A stretch of 9,458 nucleotides of DNA from Rhodocyclales bacterium (lineage in GTDB: Bacteria > Pseudomonadota > Gammaproteobacteria > Burkholderiales > Rhodocyclaceae): contig JAIOPW010000097.1 in assembly GCA_021413665.1 (NCBI GenBank), positions 1 through 9,458 of the forward strand, read 5' to 3'. Shown piece after piece: positions 6,699 to 9,458 of this stretch. The translations under genes and the position numbers were made by a program. A model generated the notes under the pieces. It did no database searches. It worked only from the letters and a program-made list of their open reading frames with translations, and was not told the DNA's origin. Each line of letters starts with the position of its first letter. Positions within the stretch are counted from its first letter, which is position 1.

Positions 6699-7763
6699 CT
6701 ATCGCATGGCCGGCTGTATCCCTGCATCTTCCAGGCCGCGGCTGAAGCGCGACATCGAATGGCAGCCGATCCAGTAGATCAGGCCGATGAACAGATAGCC
6801 TTCGAGCTGGAACGAACGCCATTCGGGGTCGCCTGCCAGCGCCAGCGAGAGCGATCCGGTGAGTTCATAGAGGCTGACCACGGTGACCAGCGAAGTGTCC
6901 TTGAAGACGCTGACGGCACTGTTCATCATCGAGGGAATCACGGCGCGCAGGGCCTGCGGCAGGATGATCCAGCGCATCGCCTGCCAGCGGCCGAGGCCGA
7001 GCGCGGCGGCGGCGTCGTGCTGGCCCGCCGGAATCGCCAGCAGGCCGCCGCGTATGGTTTCCGACAGGTAGGCCGCGGCGAACAGCACGATGCCGGCCTG
7101 CACCCGCAGCAGCACGTCGATCGAAAGGCCCTGCGGCAGGATGATGGGGAAGAGGAAGGAGGCAAGGAACAGCACCGAGATCAGCGGTACGCCGCGTACC
7201 AGTTCGACATAGGCGGCGCACAGGGTGCGCAGCAGGGACAGGCGGGACAGTCGGCCGAGGGCCACCAGGATCGCCAGCGGGAAGGCCAGCAGCATGCCCA
7301 TCGTCGCCAGCAGCAGGGTCAGCGGAAAGCCGCCCCACTGGTCGCTGCCGACAGGGCTGAGGCCGAAGCGGCCGCCGCCCATCAGGATGAAGAAGGCCGG
7401 CAGGGCCAGGGCCCAGGCCGCGATCAGGGCGCGATGTGTCAGCCGGCGTCGGCCGCTGGCGACGATCACCAGGAGGAGCAGGGCGGTCGCCAGCAGCGGA
7501 CGCCATTGCTCTTCGTAGGGATAGCGGCCGAAGAGGATGATGCGGTACTTCTCGGCTACTACGCCCCAGCAGGCGCCGGCGTGGCTCGCGGCATGGCAGG
7601 CGCCGGCATCGGCACGGAACACGGCCTGCAGCAGCATCCAGTCGATCAGGCCGGGCAGCCACCAGAGCGCCGCGGCAACCAGCAGCAGCGTGGTCGCGGA
7701 ACTGAAGGCGTCCGGGAACAGGTTGTGCCGCAGCCAGTTCTGGACTGATGCGGCCCGGTTCAC
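6699..7763 (-). CDS. aapM: General L-amino acid ABC transporter permease AapM
   Basis: A 354-aa inner-membrane permease of the polar amino-acid (HAAT) ABC family. It has an N-terminal membrane segment (about 22-46), then an AapM-typical insert with GACWGVVAEKYRIILFGRYPYEEQWRP (64-89). The transport core starts near 145 with AYVELVRGVPLISVLFL (184-200). The cytoplasmic EAA loop is GQHDAAAALGLGRWQAMRW (247-265), which would contact the ATPase, and KDTSLVTVVS follows at 288-297. The start is taken as GTG at 7763, whose GTGA overlaps the stop of aapQ by four bases, a classic translational coupling. A longer frame upstream lies inside aapQ and is not used. It pairs with AapQ to form the channel for amino acids delivered by AapJ. 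The usual next gene, aapP, is absent. Confidence 0.9.
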   Translation of the reverse strand: MNRAASVQNWLRHNLFPDAFSSATTLLLVAAALWWLPGLIDWMLLQAVFRADAGACHAASHAGACWGVVAEKYRIILFGRYPYEEQWRPLLATALLLLVIVASGRRRLTHRALIAAWALALPAFFILMGGGRFGLSPVGSDQWGGFPLTLLLATMGMLLAFPLAILVALGRLSRLSLLRTLCAAYVELVRGVPLISVLFLASFLFPIILPQGLSIDVLLRVQAGIVLFAAAYLSETIRGGLLAIPAGQHDAAAALGLGRWQAMRWIILPQALRAVIPSMMNSAVSVFKDTSLVTVVSLYELTGSLSLALAGDPEWRSFQLEGYLFIGLIYWIGCHSMSRFSRGLEDAGIQPAMR

Positions 7764-8758
7764 GAGCGATCCGCCCAGCGTCCGCTGCGCCGTTCGAGCC
7801 AGGTGCTGAGCCAGGCCGTGAGCAGCGACAGGATCAGGTATACGGCCATGATCAGCGCGATGCATTCCGCGGCGCGCCCGCTCTGGTTCAGCGTCGTGTT
7901 GGCCACCGAGACCAGGTCGGGGTAGCCGATGGCGACTGCCAGCGAGGCGTTCTTGGTCAGGCTCAGGTGCTGGTTGGTCAGCGGCGGAATGATGGCGCGC
8001 AGGGCCTGAGGCAGAAGCACCAGGCGGAACAATTGGAGCCGCGTCAGGCCCAGCGCCAGCGCCGCATCGGTCTGCCCGCGCGGCACCGCCTCGATGCCGG
8101 CGCGCACCGTCTCGGCGACATAGGCGGCGGTGTAGAGGCTCAGGCCCAGCAGCAGGGCCAGGTACTCGGGTGTCAAGGCGGCACCGCCGCTAATGTTCAT
8201 GGCGCCGCGCTGCGGCAGGTCGAGCAGGCCGCCTTCGCCGCCCAGCCAGGGCAGCGACAGGCCGCTCTTGCTGAGGAAGACGTGCGGCGCCAGTTGCAGC
8301 GCTTCGCTGGCGGCCGGCAGCAGGTCGGCAACCACGAAGTACCAGGCCAGCAGTTGCAGCAGCAGCGGCACATTGCGCAAGGCCTCGACATAGGCGGCGC
8401 ACAGTTTGCGCAGCAGCAGGTTGGGCGACAGGCGGCCGAGTCCGACCAGGGTGCCGAGTACAGTGCTGATGAGGATTGCCGGTAGCGCCACGCGCAAGGT
8501 GTTGGCCAGCCCCGCAGCCAGCGCCCAAAGTGCGCTGTCGGTCGAATCGAAGGGCAGCAGGCTTTCGCCGATGCCGAAGCCGGCGGGTTCGAGCAGGAAG
8601 TCGAATCCGCTGCGGATGCCGCGCTCGCGCATGTTGGCGGCGGTGACGTCGAGCAGCCACCAGACTGCCGCCAGCAGCAGCGCGGCGATCAGGACCTGAA
8701 GGCCGATGCTGCGCCAGCGTTTTGCGAAAGTCGGCGCAGGCGGTACGGCGACGTGCAT
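7760..8758 (-). CDS. aapQ: General L-amino acid ABC transporter permease AapQ
   Basis: A 332-aa inner-membrane permease, partner of AapM. Membrane segments include about 18-37 (LQVLIAALLLAAVWWLL), about 78-108, 130-150, 198-220 and 300-318. AYVEALRNVPLLLQLLAWYF (122-141) and the EAA loop (AVPRGQTDAALALGLTRL, 224-241, followed by LPQALRAIIP) are typical of the family. So is LSLTKNASLAVAIGYPDLVSV at 265-285. The long extracytoplasmic insert between the second and third core helices (about 145-195) is usual for AapQ. The ATG at 8758 lies four bases after the aapJ stop, and there is no good ribosome binding site, so translation is probably coupled. Confidence 0.92.
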   Translation of the reverse strand: MHVAVPPAPTFAKRWRSIGLQVLIAALLLAAVWWLLDVTAANMRERGIRSGFDFLLEPAGFGIGESLLPFDSTDSALWALAAGLANTLRVALPAILISTVLGTLVGLGRLSPNLLLRKLCAAYVEALRNVPLLLQLLAWYFVVADLLPAASEALQLAPHVFLSKSGLSLPWLGGEGGLLDLPQRGAMNISGGAALTPEYLALLLGLSLYTAAYVAETVRAGIEAVPRGQTDAALALGLTRLQLFRLVLLPQALRAIIPPLTNQHLSLTKNASLAVAIGYPDLVSVANTTLNQSGRAAECIALIMAVYLILSLLTAWLSTWLERRSGRWADRS

Positions 8759-8762
8759 CGAA

Positions 8763-9458
8763 TCAGCGCACCGGCGGCGCGTAGAGCAGGCCGCCCTTGT
8801 TCCACAGCGCGTTGGCGCCGCGCGGCAGCTTCAGCGGTGAATCCTTGCCGACGTTGCGCTGGAAGATTTCGCCGTAGTTGCCCACCGCCTTGACCGCGCG
8901 CGCCGCCCAGTCGCGTTCCAGGCCGAGCAGTTTGCCGCTGTCCTCGGCGCCGCCCAGCAGGCGCTGGATCGCCGGATCGGGGCTGGCCTTCATCTGCTCC
9001 AGGTTGGCCTGGGTGATGCCGTATTCCTCGGCTTCGATCAGGGCGAAGATGACCCACTTGACGATGGCGAACCATTCGTCGTCGCCGCGCCTGACCACCG
9101 GCCCCAGCGGTTCCTTGGAAATCAGTTCGGGCAGCACCACGTAGTCGTCGGGGTTGGGCGCCTCCTTGCTGCGGATGAAAGCGAGCGCCGAGGCATCGGT
9201 GGTATAGGCCTGGCAGCGGACGCTGAAAAAGGCCTTGATCGAGGCCTCGAATTTATCGAACACCACGGGCTTGACCTTGATGCCCTGCGCCTTGAACCAG
9301 TCGCCGAGGTTCTTCTCGGTGGTGGTGCCCGACTGCACGCAGATCTCGGCGTTCTTCAACTGCTTCGCGCTGGTGAGCTTGAGCTTCTTCGGCACCAGGA
9401 AGCCCTGTCCATCGTAGTAGGTGATGGCGGTGAAATGCAGGCCCAGCGAGGCGTCGCG
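8763..9458 (-). CDS. aapJ: Amino-acid-binding protein AapJ, 3' part only
   Basis: The C-terminal 231 codons of the periplasmic binding protein of the Aap system; the signal peptide and about one third of the protein lie beyond the window end. The fragment reads in frame from the last base. Visible are YYDGQGFLVPKKLKLTSAKQL, then ICVQSGTTTEKNLGDWF, then a family-typical Cys (FFSVRCQAYTTDASAL) and LPELISKEPLGPVVRRGDDEWF. The end is WNKGGLLYAPPVR. These match bacterial solute-binding family 3 proteins for general L-amino acids. The gene leads the operon aapJ-aapQ-aapM, all overlapping or within four bases. Substrate range in related systems is broad (glutamate, glutamine, aspartate and others), but this fragment does not show specificity. 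Confidence 0.9.
   Translation of the reverse strand, partial: RDASLGLHFTAITYYDGQGFLVPKKLKLTSAKQLKNAEICVQSGTTTEKNLGDWFKAQGIKVKPVVFDKFEASIKAFFSVRCQAYTTDASALAFIRSKEAPNPDDYVVLPELISKEPLGPVVRRGDDEWFAIVKWVIFALIEAEEYGITQANLEQMKASPDPAIQRLLGGAEDSGKLLGLERDWAARAVKAVGNYGEIFQRNVGKDSPLKLPRGANALWNKGGLLYAPPVR

Noticed and set aside
6682..6700. GC palindrome GCGCCGGCGC between aapM and the HDOD gene as a terminator
   Set aside because: It has essentially no loop and no T-run; the short gap suggests co-transcription instead.
6759..7748. Long Gln/Gly/Arg-rich plus-strand frame opposite aapM
   Set aside because: Composition is that of antisense to a GC-rich membrane-protein gene; no domain is visible.
7748..8485. 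Long Gln-rich plus-strand frame opposite aapQ
   Set aside because: It is the shadow of aapQ on the other strand, with no independent start signal or domain.

Overview
The window looks like a chromosomal segment of a GC-rich proteobacterium. The gene content fits a betaproteobacterium of the Rhodocyclales/Burkholderiales type: a TRAP binding protein, a MarR-like regulator next to glutamate dehydrogenase, and an Aap-type amino-acid ABC transporter. The lineage is inferred from style and content, because no rRNA or other marker is present.

Layout. (1) Bases 1-474, minus strand: the first 158 codons of a TRAP-type periplasmic solute-binding protein. (2) Bases 475-612: an AT-rich divergent promoter region with a small inverted repeat. 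(3) Bases 613-2467, plus strand: a two-gene unit, a winged-helix MarR-like regulator followed 16 bp later by a complete glutamate dehydrogenase. (4) Bases about 2496-4936, and possibly to about 5250: a block of clearly lower GC with three minus-strand genes. They are a helical protein of unknown function, a PD-(D/E)XK nuclease-like protein and a HEPN-like protein carrying RNSALH. They are separated by imperfect-palindromic sites that read as integron attC recombination sites. (5) Bases 5274-6665, minus: a protein with a degenerate EAL-like half and an HDOD half. (6) Bases 6699-9458, minus: aapM, aapQ and the 3' part of aapJ, an ABC importer for L-amino acids, with no ATPase gene (aapP) after aapM.

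The main finding is region 4. It reads as a small cluster of gene cassettes without an integrase in view (a CALIN, cluster of attC sites lacking an integron integrase). Two sites look complete (4854-4936 and 4121-4187). A third (3299-3318) keeps only the L'-R' half. A fourth (2496-2524) keeps only the R''-L'' half and overlaps the stop codon of the last cassette gene, right next to the gdh 3' end. The cassette genes have nuclease-like or RNase-like features, so a defence or stress role is plausible but unproven.

The flanking genes share a theme of amino-acid and organic-acid use. An Aap importer would bring in amino acids, glutamate dehydrogenase would interconvert glutamate and 2-oxoglutarate, and the TRAP protein may bind an organic acid. 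The MarR-like protein is well placed to control the divergent promoters.
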